From Nonomuraea jiangxiensis (GTDB lineage: Bacteria; Actinomycetota; Actinomycetes; Streptosporangiales; Streptosporangiaceae), in the NCBI RefSeq assembly GCF_900099965.1, contig NZ_FNDJ01000006.1:390631-454630 (forward strand): a DNA stretch of 64,000 bases, in the 5' to 3' direction. Positions 25,847 through 34,522 of the stretch are shown here, piece after piece (the first letter of the stretch is position 1; each line of letters begins with the position of its first letter). The notes under the pieces were generated by a model. It was not told the origin of the DNA. It searched no databases and worked only from the letters and a program-made list of their open reading frames with translations. A program made the translations under genes and the position numbers.

Positions 25847-26746
25847 TCAGCTCACTCCAGCCAGGGCCCGGGCCTCGTAGTCCAGCGCGAGCTCTTCGGG
25901 CATCGCGGCCAGATCGTTACAGCGCACGAAGTCGCGCAGCGTGGTGCCGGTGCACTCGGCGTCCACGTTCGGCGCCCCGCGGTGGGCGCGCACGTCGGCG
26001 AGGTGCACGGTGCGGAAGTCGATGCTGAACCTGGTCCGGCCGGAGGTGTTCGGCACGGTCGAGTGGAGCTGGGCGCCGGAGAACATGAGTGTGCCGCCGG
26101 CCTCCGGCACCACCCGGACCTGCGGTTCCAGCTCGATCGGCTCCTCGGGCCTGGGCTGCACGCGGGTGTCGCTGCGGACGTGGCTGGCCGCGCTCACCCG
26201 GCTCGTACGGTTCCACTCGGCGTAGTCGTAGCCCGCGCTGCCGTTGCGCACCGGCTGGTCGAAGTAGCGCGGGTGGAAGGCCATGACGTTCTCCGGCACC
26301 ACGTCGTAGACCGGGATCCACCAGTTGACCTGGCTGAACGGCGCCGAGTACCAGCAGTCGCGATGCGGGTGGAAGGCGTAGGAGATGCCGGAGACGAGGT
26401 AGTCGTTGGAGGTGGACGTGCGCAGCCTGGGCACGTCGAAATAGGTCTGGCCGAGGTCGCAGCCGCGCTCCTCGATGACCGCGGGCAGCAGCTCCTTGCA
26501 CCGTGGATGGTGGATGAAGCGGGGCTTGAGGTCGGCGAGTAATTTCGCGAAGTCCTCGACCGGCATCTCGTGCTGGGCGGTCTCGGGGTCCAGGTCGCCG
26601 AACGCCTCGGAGATCAGCTCCCGGGTGAACTTGATCAGCTCGGTCGTGGCGGGTGAGGCCGCGTACACGAACACCTCGCCCTGGAAGAGCAGGGTGCGCC
26701 GGGTCTCGTCGGTCACGGCGCTGTCAGAGAAGACCGCGGTCATCAT
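25847..26746 (-). CDS. Phytanoyl-CoA dioxygenase-like Fe(II)/2OG oxygenase
   Basis: The 299-residue product has an iron-site candidate in FHPHRDCWYSAPFSQVNWWIP (H-x-D within HRD), a distal His in GAQLHSTVPNTSGRTRFSIDFR and a downstream Arg for 2OG. This is the PhyH-type layout. It abuts the C-methyltransferase gene with no gap. GAGAGGG lies 8 bp before the ATG at 26746. It probably hydroxylates or otherwise oxidises the tailored sugar or its carrier; the substrate is unknown. It is the first gene of the leftward sugar-tailoring operon, divergent from rmlC. Confidence 0.78.
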   Translation of the reverse strand: MMTAVFSDSAVTDETRRTLLFQGEVFVYAASPATTELIKFTRELISEAFGDLDPETAQHEMPVEDFAKLLADLKPRFIHHPRCKELLPAVIEERGCDLGQTYFDVPRLRTSTSNDYLVSGISYAFHPHRDCWYSAPFSQVNWWIPVYDVVPENVMAFHPRYFDQPVRNGSAGYDYAEWNRTSRVSAASHVRSDTRVQPRPEEPIELEPQVRVVPEAGGTLMFSGAQLHSTVPNTSGRTRFSIDFRTVHLADVRAHRGAPNVDAECTGTTLRDFVRCNDLAAMPEELALDYEARALAGVS

Positions 26747-26799
26747 GAAATATCCCTCTCTCTATCTGTTTTGCGGAGAAAATCTGGCATGCTGCGATC

Positions 26800-27378
26800 A
26801 TGGATCGCCTCTCCATCGAGGGCGCGTGGCATCACCGGCCCACCGTCCACACCGACTCCCGGGGCAGCCTCGCCGAGACCTTCAGAGCCGCCGGGCTGCC
26901 GCAGCGGCTGGACGTGGCCCAGGTCAACTGCAGCGTCTCCAACGCGGGAGTGCTGCGCGGCGTCCACTTCGCCGCGGTCCCACCCGGCCAGGCGAAATAC
27001 CTGATGTGCGTGTCCGGCCGGATCCTGGACGTGGTCGTGGACGTGCGGGTGGGGTCGCCCACCTACGGCCGCTGGGAGGCGGTGACGCTGGAGGAGGGGA
27101 CCCGGGGCGCCCTGCTGATCGCCGAGGGGCTCGGCCACGCGTTCATGGCGCTGAGCGAGCAGGCCACGGTCATCTATCTGTGCTCGCAGCCGTACGCGCC
27201 GGGCCGGGAGCACGGGGTCCACCCGCTGGACCCGGCGATCGGCATCGACTGGCCGGCCGGTCTGGAGCCGGTGCTGTCGGACAAGGACGCCAAGGCCCCC
27301 ACGCTGGAGGAGGCCCGGGTGGCCGGACTGCTGCCGGACTACGAGACGTGCAAGGAGTTCTACGCCACGTTGCATTGA
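26800..27378 (+). CDS. rmlC: dTDP-4-dehydrorhamnose 3,5-epimerase (paralogue 2)
   Basis: The 192-residue cupin has DSRGSLAETFRAAG, LRGVHFAAVPPGQAKYLMCVSG with the catalytic His, LGHAFMALSEQATVIYLC and DPAIGIDWP, all hallmarks of RmlC. It lies beside rmlD, rmlB and rmlA and is the better candidate for rhamnose synthesis of the two RmlC-like genes here. The HFAAVPPGQAKY form is also seen in antibiotic deoxysugar epimerases, so action on the C-methylated sugar is possible. No strong ribosome site is visible. Its end overlaps the convergent rmlD by 19 bp. Confidence 0.88.
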   Translation: MDRLSIEGAWHHRPTVHTDSRGSLAETFRAAGLPQRLDVAQVNCSVSNAGVLRGVHFAAVPPGQAKYLMCVSGRILDVVVDVRVGSPTYGRWEAVTLEEGTRGALLIAEGLGHAFMALSEQATVIYLCSQPYAPGREHGVHPLDPAIGIDWPAGLEPVLSDKDAKAPTLEEARVAGLLPDYETCKEFYATLH

Positions 27379-28265
27379 GGACCCGCCTTCGCGTCCTGCC
27401 GGGTCGCGCTCGTGCCGTTCGGATCCTGCCTCGTGGTCCCCGTCAGCACCGGCCAGGCGGCGTGCAGCGCCTCCCGCCAGTGCCGGATCGGCGCCCACCT
27501 GGTGTGCGCCAGTACGCAGTTGACCGGTCGCCGAGCGGGCCGCGGGAAGGCGGCGAGGGACACCGGCCGCACGCGCCCGGCGTCCGTGCCGAGCAGCGTG
27601 AAGATCTCCTTGGCGAGCCCGCACCAGGTGGTCTCCCCGGCGCTGGTGCCGTGGTAGACGCCGGGCGGCAGGTCAGACTGCGCCAGCCGGACCAGGAAGT
27701 CGGCCACGTCGGCCGTCCAGGTGGGCTGCCCGCGCTGGTCGTCGACCACGTCGACGGTGGGCCGCTCCCCCTCCAGCCTGATCATCGTGCGCACGAAGTT
27801 CGTCCCGTGCGCGCCGTAGAGCCAGGCGGTGCGCACCACGTAGTGTCCATGCTCCAGCGCCGCGCGCTCCCCGGCGAGCTTGGTCCGCCCGTAGGCGTTG
27901 ACCGGCCCGGTGGGTGAGTCCTCCCGGTACGGCTGGGGGTCGTCCCCGCCGAAGACGTAGTCGGTGGACACGTGCACCAGCCGCGCCCCCACCCGGCCGC
28001 ACGCCTCGGCCAGCCAGTGCACGGCGTGCCCGTTGATCGCCAGCGCCTCCGGCTCGCGCGTCTCCGCGTCGTCCACCGCCGTCCAGGCGGCGCAGTTGAT
28101 CACGACTCGCGGGCGGTAGGCCGACACGAAGTCGCGTACCGCGCGTTTGTCGCACAGGTCCAGCTCGCGGTGGCCGAGCGCGAGCACCGGCTCGCCCGTC
28201 ACCGCGGTCCTGTCGAGGGTGTCGGCGGCCAGCATCCCGCCGCCCCCCGTGATGAGCCACCTCAT
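27360..28265 (-). CDS. rmlD: dTDP-4-dehydrorhamnose reductase
   Basis: The 301-residue SDR has ITGGGGMLAAD as NAD(P) loop, VINCAAWTAVDDAE, VSTDYVFGGDDPQPY and the Y-x3-K pair in NAYGRTKLAGE, diagnostic of RmlD. It reduces the 4-keto group to finish dTDP-L-rhamnose. AAGGA precedes the ATG at 28265. A 70-bp gap separates it from rmlB upstream. About 20 C-terminal residues after the core are low-complexity and antisense to rmlC. Confidence 0.95.
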   Translation of the reverse strand: MRWLITGGGGMLAADTLDRTAVTGEPVLALGHRELDLCDKRAVRDFVSAYRPRVVINCAAWTAVDDAETREPEALAINGHAVHWLAEACGRVGARLVHVSTDYVFGGDDPQPYREDSPTGPVNAYGRTKLAGERAALEHGHYVVRTAWLYGAHGTNFVRTMIRLEGERPTVDVVDDQRGQPTWTADVADFLVRLAQSDLPPGVYHGTSAGETTWCGLAKEIFTLLGTDAGRVRPVSLAAFPRPARRPVNCVLAHTRWAPIRHWREALHAAWPVLTGTTRQDPNGTSATRQDAKAGPQCNVA

Positions 28266-28335
28266 GATCGTCCTTGTCTCCGGGTGCCGGATGGGGGCCC
28301 GGTGGTGGTCGCCGAGAATCCGAGAACCGACCCGA

Positions 28336-29262
28336 TCAACCGAGCCACCACTCCCGGTGATCGGCGTACCAGCGGACGGTTTCCTTCAGCCCCTGCTCGA
28401 ACGGGATCTCCGCCCGGTAGCCCAGCGCCCGCAGCTTGGTGTCGTCCAGCGAGTACCTGCGGTCATGACCCTTGCGGTCCATGACCTGCTCCACCAGGTC
28501 CCATCCCCGGCCACAGGCCTCCAGCAGCAGCCCGGTCAGCTCCCGGTTGGACAGTTCGGCGGTGCCCGCGATGTGGTAGACCTCGCCCGGTTCGCCCCGC
28601 TCGGCGACCAGCCGGATGCCCGCGCAGTGGTCCCGTACGTGGATCCAGTCCCGCACGTTGCCGCCGTCCCCGTACAAGGGGACCTTCAGCCCGCACAGCA
28701 GGCGCGTCACGAACAACGGGATGATCTTCTCGGGATACTGCCGCGGCCCGTAGTTGTTGCCGCACCGGGTGATCGACACGTCCAGCCCGTGCGTGATCGC
28801 GTACGCCTGGGCGATCAGGTCACCGCCGGCCTTCGAGGCCGCGTACGGCGACCGAGGCCGCAGCGGAGCCCTCTCGTCCCAGGAGCCGATGTCGATCGAC
28901 CCGTACACCTCGTCGGTGGACACCTGCACCACCTTGGCCACCCCCGCCTCCAGGCATGCCTGCAGCAGCGTCTGGGTGCCCAGCACGTTGGTCCGCACGA
29001 ACTCGCCCGCGCCCTCGATCGACCGGTCCACGTGCGACTCGGCCGCGAAGTTCACCACCAGGTCGTGACCCGGCACGACCTGCCTGAGCAACTCGGCGTC
29101 GCAGATGTCGCCGTGCACGAACTCGTGCGGCACGCCGTCGAGATTGGCCCGGTTGCCGGCATAGGTGAGCTTGTCGAGGACGGTCACGGACACGTCATGC
29201 AAACTGCGGGCGAAGTGCGAGCCGATGAACCCCGCACCACCCGTCACCAGGACTCTTGTCAT
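28336..29262 (-). CDS. rmlB: dTDP-glucose 4,6-dehydratase
   Basis: The 308-residue product has VTGGAGFIGSHFARSL, NFAAESHVDRSIE, QVSTDEVYGSID, the Y-x3-K in SPYAASKAGGDLIAQAY and RCGNNYGPRQYPEKIIPLF, all diagnostic of RmlB. It makes dTDP-4-keto-6-deoxyglucose. The ATG at 29262 overlaps the rmlA stop by 4 bp. The product may feed both rhamnose and other deoxysugars of the locus. Confidence 0.97.
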   Translation of the reverse strand: MTRVLVTGGAGFIGSHFARSLHDVSVTVLDKLTYAGNRANLDGVPHEFVHGDICDAELLRQVVPGHDLVVNFAAESHVDRSIEGAGEFVRTNVLGTQTLLQACLEAGVAKVVQVSTDEVYGSIDIGSWDERAPLRPRSPYAASKAGGDLIAQAYAITHGLDVSITRCGNNYGPRQYPEKIIPLFVTRLLCGLKVPLYGDGGNVRDWIHVRDHCAGIRLVAERGEPGEVYHIAGTAELSNRELTGLLLEACGRGWDLVEQVMDRKGHDRRYSLDDTKLRALGYRAEIPFEQGLKETVRWYADHREWWLG

Positions 29263-30326
29263 GAACTGATCTGCACCTTGCTGTGATCGCCCAGTACGAG
29301 ACGATGGGCTCTGGGCGTGTTCGGCGCCGGGGTGACCTCGACGTCATGGCCGATCAACGACGACTCGATCCGGCCCACCCCGGCGATCGAGGCCCTCGGC
29401 AGCACGATCGAATACTCGATCTCGCTGTCCACCACCGCGCACCCGGCCCCGATCGAGGTGAACGGCCCGACATAGCTGTCACGGATCCGCGCGCCCCGGC
29501 CGATGATCACCGGGCCGACGACCCGGGACCGCTCGACCACCGCGTCCGGCTCCACCACCACCCGGCCCACCAGCTCGCTGGCCGCGTCGACCCGCCCGGC
29601 CACGCCGGGCTCGACCGACTCCAGCAGCAGCCGGTTGACCTCCAGCATGTCGGTGACGTTGCCGGTGTCCTTCCAGTATCCGCGGATAACCGAGGAGTCC
29701 ACCCGCAACCCCGCCTCGATCAGGCCGGCGATCGCGTCGGTGATCTCCAGCTCGCCCCGCCGCGACGGCTTCAGCTCCGCCACCGCCGCATGAATGGCCG
29801 GCCCGAACAGGTAGACCCCGACCAGCGCCAGATCGCTCTTGGGCCGCTCCGGCTTCTCCTCCAGACCGATCACCCGGCCCTCGGCGTCCAGCTCGGCCAC
29901 CCCGAACTGGGTCGGGTCGGCCACCCGGGTGAGCATGATCTGGGCCGCCGGCCGCTCCCTGGCGAACCGCTCCACCAGGTCGGTGATGCCGCCCACGATG
30001 AAGTTGTCGCCCAGGTACATCACGAAGTCCTCCTCGCCCAGGAACTCCCGGGCGATCAGCACCGCGTGCGCCAGCCCCAGCGGAGCCTCCTGCCGCAGGT
30101 AGGTGACCTGCAGCCCGAACTCCGAGCCGTCGCCCACGGCCGCCTCGATCTCCGCCTGGGTGTCCCCGACCACCAGGCCGAGCTCGGTGATCCCGGCCGC
30201 CGCGATCGCCTCCAGGCCGTAGAACAGCACCGGTTTGTTGGCGACCGGCACCAGTTGTTTGGCCGAGGTGTGCGTGATGGGTCGAAGCCGGGTGCCCGAC
30301 CCCCCGGCGAGCACGAGTGCCTTCAC
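29259..30326 (-). CDS. rmlA: Glucose-1-phosphate thymidylyltransferase, long form
   Basis: The 355-residue product has MKALVLAGGSGTRLRPITHT, the KPVLFYGLEAI and FVMYLGDNFI segments and a C-terminal left-handed beta-helix-like region (VVGPVIIGRGARIRDSY). This is the long RmlA type common in antibiotic and polysaccharide clusters. The GTG at 30326 has AAGGGG 9 bp upstream and gives the canonical N-terminus. It lies 2 bp after the sugar-transferase stop and is coupled to rmlB. Confidence 0.96.
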   Translation of the reverse strand: MKALVLAGGSGTRLRPITHTSAKQLVPVANKPVLFYGLEAIAAAGITELGLVVGDTQAEIEAAVGDGSEFGLQVTYLRQEAPLGLAHAVLIAREFLGEEDFVMYLGDNFIVGGITDLVERFARERPAAQIMLTRVADPTQFGVAELDAEGRVIGLEEKPERPKSDLALVGVYLFGPAIHAAVAELKPSRRGELEITDAIAGLIEAGLRVDSSVIRGYWKDTGNVTDMLEVNRLLLESVEPGVAGRVDAASELVGRVVVEPDAVVERSRVVGPVIIGRGARIRDSYVGPFTSIGAGCAVVDSEIEYSIVLPRASIAGVGRIESSLIGHDVEVTPAPNTPRAHRLVLGDHSKVQISS

Positions 30327-30328
30327 AG

Positions 30329-31783
30329 CTAGTAAGCCCCTTCTCCACGGGTGACGACGGACCAGGTCTTCCAGAGGATCTGCAGGTCGAGGATGAGCGA
30401 CCAGTTCTCGACGTACCTCAGGTCGAGGCGTACGGACTCCTCCCACGTCAGGTCCGAGCGGCCGCTGACCTGCCAGAGGCCGGTCATGCCCGGCTTGACC
30501 ACGAGGCGGCGGCGGACGTCGGCGCCGTACTGGTCCACCTCGTCGGGCAGCGGCGGGCGCGGGCCGACGAGGGACATCTCGCCGCGGATGACGTTGAGGA
30601 GCTGGGGCAGCTCGTCCAGCGAGTATCGGCGCAGGTGGGCGCCTACGCGGGTGATCCTTGGATCGTTCCTAATCTTGAAGAGCACCCCGTCGAACTCGTT
30701 CGACTCGACCAGCGCGCCTTTGAGCTGCTCCGCATCAGCCACCATCGTGCGAAATTTAACCAAGCGGAAGGTTTTGCCGCCTTTGCCAACCCTGGTCTGG
30801 TGGAAGAACGCCGGGCCCGAGCTGGTGAGGCGGATCATCAGCGCGATGCCCAGCAGCGGCAGCGCGAGCAGCACGAGGGCCATCGCCGCCCCCAGCCGGT
30901 CGAAGGCGGACTTCACGACCTGCCTGGCGCCGTCGAACTCGGGATGCTCCACGTGCAGCAGCGGCATCCCGGCGACCGGCCTGATGCTGATGCGCGGTCC
31001 CGCCACGTCGAGCAGGGCAGGGGCCACGAAGAGATCGGTACGCGCGCTCTCCAGGCTCCACGCCAGCCGGCGCAGCGCGGCCCCGTCGAGCTCCGGGCAG
31101 GCCAGGACTGCCACGGCGTCGGCCCGCTCGCGCTCCACCACCCTCGCCACGTCGCCGAAGGAGCCCAGCACCGGTATCCCGTCCAGGTCGACGTCCACCG
31201 TGTCGTCGGGAAGGCAGGCTCCCACCACCCGCATTCCGTGATAGGGCTGCCGCCTGAACTGCATCACCAGGTCGAGGATCGACTCCCGGTGCCCGACCGC
31301 GATCACCTCGCGCATGTAGTCCCCAGCCGCTCTCCTTCGGTGGAGACGTTTGCGCATCCGGTAGCGGTAATAGAGCGTGATCAGCAGCGCCAGCGGCAGC
31401 ATGGCCATCACGAAGCTGCGCGCGATGGCGGTCTGCGTGGCGTAGGCCAGGATGGCGACGGCCGCCATCAGGCCGATGCCGCCGTTGAAGACGGCCTTGA
31501 ACTCCTCCGTTCCCTCCCCGTTCGCGCGCTGGCGGTAGGCGCCGCCCATCAGGAGCGCGACGGGCCAGGCGATGACCAGCGCGAATCCCAGGACGAACTC
31601 GACCAGCGGGATGAACGCCCCGGCGCCCAGTCGCACGCCCAGCACGCACAGGCACGCGAGCAGCGCGCACACCGTGTCGCCGCATAACAGGAGCCGTAGG
31701 TACGCCCGCGTCCAGATGCTCGACGCACGGCGTGGCACGGCCTTGAGGAGAACGGCAACGGACTCCCCAGTCCCCACCCTCAT
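30329..31783 (-). CDS. Initiating polyprenyl-phosphate sugar-1-phosphate transferase (WbaP/WcaJ type)
   Basis: The 484-residue product has four or five N-terminal transmembrane helices (about 25-150), a CoA-binding-like central region, a further helix near 290 (AAMALVLLALPLLGIALMI) and the bacterial sugar-transferase domain: FRLVKFRTMVADAE, RYSLDELPQLLNVIRGEMSLVGPRPPLP and KPGMTGLWQVSGRSDLTW. It transfers hexose 1-phosphate to undecaprenyl phosphate and starts repeat-unit assembly. The ATG at 31783 avoids a 27-residue upstream extension without family character. As first gene of the leftward rml operon, it marks the right border of the glycan locus. Confidence 0.95.
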   Translation of the reverse strand: MRVGTGESVAVLLKAVPRRASSIWTRAYLRLLLCGDTVCALLACLCVLGVRLGAGAFIPLVEFVLGFALVIAWPVALLMGGAYRQRANGEGTEEFKAVFNGGIGLMAAVAILAYATQTAIARSFVMAMLPLALLITLYYRYRMRKRLHRRRAAGDYMREVIAVGHRESILDLVMQFRRQPYHGMRVVGACLPDDTVDVDLDGIPVLGSFGDVARVVERERADAVAVLACPELDGAALRRLAWSLESARTDLFVAPALLDVAGPRISIRPVAGMPLLHVEHPEFDGARQVVKSAFDRLGAAMALVLLALPLLGIALMIRLTSSGPAFFHQTRVGKGGKTFRLVKFRTMVADAEQLKGALVESNEFDGVLFKIRNDPRITRVGAHLRRYSLDELPQLLNVIRGEMSLVGPRPPLPDEVDQYGADVRRRLVVKPGMTGLWQVSGRSDLTWEESVRLDLRYVENWSLILDLQILWKTWSVVTRGEGAY

Positions 31784-32075
31784 AGCACCACCCTGTGACA
31801 ACTCTGTGCACCGCGATAACTTGACGTTCCTTGAACCACATGGGTTGACAAGTCCCACGCACAATCAAGGGCGGCGGCCCCCACTAAAGAGTAAAGATCA
31901 ATTCCGCCATCGGGAATAACGTCAAATGTCCACAACCGGACGATAGTCGGGTGACTCTGGGGCTTGACGGAACGATCCAAAGGTGGCAGCGGCGGAGCCG
32001 AGACCGTGAAGTTTACGCTGGTATTTCGCCAGGTTACCGGCCGATGAAGCGGCCAGCCGGGGGCGGAATCGCGGG

Positions 32076-32426
32076 CTAGTCGTACTCCAGATCCGGCAAT
32101 GCGGACGGCGGATCCGGGCTGCGCCAGACGACCACAACCCCGTCGTGCGCGGAATTGGCGGCTATTGTCAGTCGCTCAAGGTCGAAATCGGGCAGGTAGC
32201 GCAGCCGGGCGAGAAATGTGGCATCCGTGGCCGAACGCGGCACCACGCAGCCTTCCCCGTCGCGGTCGAGCAGGATGTAGAGGACATCTTCGGCGGCTTC
32301 GGCCGCGACACGGACCTCCACCACGTCCTCCCACGCGAGGGCCTCGACGCTACCGTCCGCGTAGTGACGGGTGACGCCCTCTTCCGTGACGTACACGTAG
32401 GAGTCCGGCATCGGGTTGCCGTGCAT
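32076..32426 (-). CDS. Small hypothetical protein
   Basis: The 116-residue product is not recognised. From MPDSYVYVTEEGVTRHYADG it looks like a small beta-rich domain: an SYVYVTEEG strand pair, then LAWEDVVEVRV, a motif common in PH-like and immunity-type actinobacterial proteins. The start could be 32426 or the ATG at 32411; neither has a clear ribosome site. It stands alone after the glycan locus, preceded by a 292-bp region (31784-32075) in which I see no gene or clear promoter. Confidence 0.6.
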   Translation of the reverse strand: MHGNPMPDSYVYVTEEGVTRHYADGSVEALAWEDVVEVRVAAEAAEDVLYILLDRDGEGCVVPRSATDATFLARLRYLPDFDLERLTIAANSAHDGVVVVWRSPDPPSALPDLEYD

Positions 32427-32540
32427 GGGCGCGATTCTTGCGAGTTCGGGGGCTGTCCCGCAAGGGTTCATCGTCAATGGTACGAATCGCCGTACAAGGG
32501 GCGGGGCCCGCCAGCAGCCAGGGCGCATTCCGGGGGTGGC

Positions 32541-33164
32541 TCAGTGCGCGCCCCAGGAGTGGCTGAGGTGGGCCGCCACCGCCGCCCGCGCGGCGTCCCG
32601 CGGACCGCCGGCGATCGCGTCGAGCAACTCGCGATGCTCGCGGACCAGGACCTCCCTGTCCGTGTACACGTCGCGCAACCGCACGAGCCCGAGCCTGGTC
32701 TCGGCGGCCAGCGCGCCGTAGAGGCGCTCCAGCCGGGGGCTCCCGACCGCCTCGATCAGCGCCTCGTGCAGGGCCATGTGCTCGGCCACGGCCTCGGACC
32801 AGGGCCCGTCGGCGGGCAAGGCGGCCATCCGGGTCAGCGCGGCCTCCGCCGTCGGCACCCGCCTCCCGGCCACGGCCTGGGCCATCAGGTCCTCCAGGGG
32901 CCGGCGCACGTACATGAGATCGTCGAGATCCGAGATCGTCACTTCGGGGACATAGGCGCTGCGGTTGCGCTCGCGCCTGAGCAGCCCCTCGTGCACCAGC
33001 ATCGCCAGCGCCTCCCGCACGGTGGGCCTGGCGACCCCGTAGGTGGCGGCGATCTCCTGCTCGGGCAGGGAGGTGCCGGGCTCGATCTCGCCGGAGAGCA
33101 CCCTGCCGCGCAGGGCGTCGGCGAGGGCCCCGACGGTGGAGACGGGTCTGAGCGGCAACGTCAC
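32541..33164 (-). CDS. GntR-family regulator, FCD (FadR-type) subfamily
   Basis: The 207-residue product has a winged helix with PGTSLPEQEIAATYGVARPT and VREALAMLVHEGLLRR (about 29-65), then an all-helical FCD ligand domain with His residues in EHMALHEALIEAVGS, EHRELLDAI and AAHLSHSW that could bind a metal. FCD regulators respond to small organic acids. The GTG at 33164 has a weak ribosome site. A 19-bp palindrome lies just upstream, which suggests autoregulation. Confidence 0.93.
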   Translation of the reverse strand: MTLPLRPVSTVGALADALRGRVLSGEIEPGTSLPEQEIAATYGVARPTVREALAMLVHEGLLRRERNRSAYVPEVTISDLDDLMYVRRPLEDLMAQAVAGRRVPTAEAALTRMAALPADGPWSEAVAEHMALHEALIEAVGSPRLERLYGALAAETRLGLVRLRDVYTDREVLVREHRELLDAIAGGPRDAARAAVAAHLSHSWGAH

Positions 33165-33175
33165 GGCTGCGACTC

Positions 33176-33194
33176 TAGTGCGGATGAGGCACTA
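33176..33194. promoter_or_regulatory. Palindrome upstream of the GntR gene
   Basis: TAGTGC (33176-33181) and GCACTA (33189-33194) form a perfect 6-bp inverted repeat around 7 bases, 12-30 bp upstream of the regulator start and touching the stop codon of the SnoaL-like gene. The position fits an autoregulatory operator. Confidence 0.45.
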
Positions 33195-33575
33195 CCAGCG
33201 CTCCACGAGGTGCTCGCGACCGGACGGCGGTTCGTACGGCTCCGGCCAGTAGTCGGTGACCCGGCTGATCAACCCCTGCTCGGAGACCTCGAACCACACG
33301 CATGCGTCCTGGTGCTCGGCGCCGACCCGCGCGTCGAGCAAGGCCGCCGCCTGGCGGCCGTCGGCGACGACACGCCGAACCTCAAGGTGCCAGTCGCCGG
33401 GATATTCGCTGTTGAACTGGAGGAAGGCCGCTTTCCCGCGGATCCGTTCGCGGGTCTGCGGCATCTCGTAGATCACGTCCTCGGCGAGCAGTTCACTGAG
33501 GGCCGCCCAATCACGCCGCTCAGTGCTGTCGACATAGGCGTCCACGGCATGACGGGTCCTGGATGTCTCGTCCAT
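33192..33575 (-). CDS. SnoaL-like / NTF2-fold protein
   Basis: The 127-residue product has the NTF2-like pattern: an N-terminal helix AVDAYVDSTERRDWAALSELLAED, then beta strands around VIYEMPQTRERIRGKAAFLQF and a VTDYWPEPYEPP terminus. Such small cone-fold proteins may be isomerases, hydrolases or binding proteins; this one is most like orphan SnoaL-type proteins and no substrate can be named. It lies just upstream of the GntR gene on the same strand. Confidence 0.82.
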   Translation of the reverse strand: MDETSRTRHAVDAYVDSTERRDWAALSELLAEDVIYEMPQTRERIRGKAAFLQFNSEYPGDWHLEVRRVVADGRQAAALLDARVGAEHQDACVWFEVSEQGLISRVTDYWPEPYEPPSGREHLVERW

Positions 33576-33640
33576 GCGTCGGACCTTACAGCCGATCACC
33601 GACACCCGGCCGGGCCGCCTGCCCACGCCGAACCCCATGG

Positions 33641-34495
33641 TCACCGCACCGCCTCCCTTTCCGGTACGGCCACCGCCACGAGGCCGAGTGCCAGCAGGAC
33701 GAGCCCCGCGACCGAGACCGGGGCCAGCCGCTCGCCCAGCACCACCAGGCCGAGCAGCGCGGCGACCGCCGGTTCGGTCAGGGCCAGGGTGGCGGCCGTG
33801 GCCACGGGGGTGGTGCGCAGGCCCCGGCCGTACAGGAAGTAGGACAGGGCGGTGGTGCCGAGCCCGAGGTAGAGCACGGCGAGCAGCCCGCGCGGCGCCG
33901 CCAGCCACTCGAATCCGCCGAGCACCAGGACGGGCACCATGATCGCGGCCGCCCCGCCGAACATCACTCCCATCACCGCCCCGGACTCGGCCCCCCGGTC
34001 GATCGCGGAGGCCGCCATGACGGCGTAGAACGCGTACAGCAGCCCGCCGAGCAGTGCGAGCAGCACTCCCGGCAGCACCTGCCCGCCCGCCTCGGCCCCG
34101 CCGCCCGCGATCAGCGCCGCGCACCCGCAGACGGCGGCCGTGGTGGCCAGGGTCCACCGCCCACTGGGCCGACGGCCGTGCAGCGCCCAGGAGAGCAGCC
34201 CCGTGAAGACGGGCCCGCTGCCGATGGCCACCACGGTGCCGATCGCGACCCCGGTGCGGCCCACGGCGGCGAAGAAGCACAACTGGTACGCCGCCACCGC
34301 GACAGCGCCCAGCAACAATCCCGGTGAGATCGCCCTGCGCAGGCCGGAGCCGGCGAAGAGGGCCAGCGCCGTGCCCCCGATGACGAGCCGGGCGGCGGCG
34401 AGCGCCACGGAGTCGGCGGAGACGAGCAAGCCGGCCGTACCGGCGGTTCCCCACAGCGCGGAGGCGGCAATGACGGCGAGAGGTCCGTTCTTCAT
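33641..34495 (-). CDS. EamA/DMT-family transporter
   Basis: The 284-residue product has ten hydrophobic segments in two EamA repeats, with AASALWGTAGTAGLL at the start and YLGLGTTALSYFLYGRGLRT and TEPAVAALLGLVVLGERLAP in the second repeat. It is probably a drug/metabolite exporter. The ATG at 34495 gives the standard N-terminus; a TTG at 34513 directly after the previous stop is an alternative. A perfect palindrome overlaps the region just upstream. Confidence 0.9.
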   Translation of the reverse strand: MKNGPLAVIAASALWGTAGTAGLLVSADSVALAAARLVIGGTALALFAGSGLRRAISPGLLLGAVAVAAYQLCFFAAVGRTGVAIGTVVAIGSGPVFTGLLSWALHGRRPSGRWTLATTAAVCGCAALIAGGGAEAGGQVLPGVLLALLGGLLYAFYAVMAASAIDRGAESGAVMGVMFGGAAAIMVPVLVLGGFEWLAAPRGLLAVLYLGLGTTALSYFLYGRGLRTTPVATAATLALTEPAVAALLGLVVLGERLAPVSVAGLVLLALGLVAVAVPEREAVR

Positions 34496-34501
34496 CGGAC
34501 C

Positions 34502-34522
34502 ATTGTCTGACAATCAGACAAT
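34502..34522. promoter_or_regulatory. Palindromic operator candidate (GntR/FCD type)
   Basis: ATTGTCTGA-CAA-TCAGACAAT is a perfect 9-bp inverted repeat with a 3-base centre. It contains TTGTCTGACAA, which fits the TNGTNNNACNA consensus reported for FadR-type GntR regulators such as LldR. It lies between the transporter start (34495) and the end of the preceding gene. The FCD regulator encoded 1.3 kb away is a candidate partner. Confidence 0.5.

Noticed and set aside
31784..32075. Promoter elements upstream of the sugar-transferase gene
   Set aside because: A TTGACA occurs on the plus strand and several -10-like strings on the minus strand, but none form a properly spaced pair pointing at the gene.
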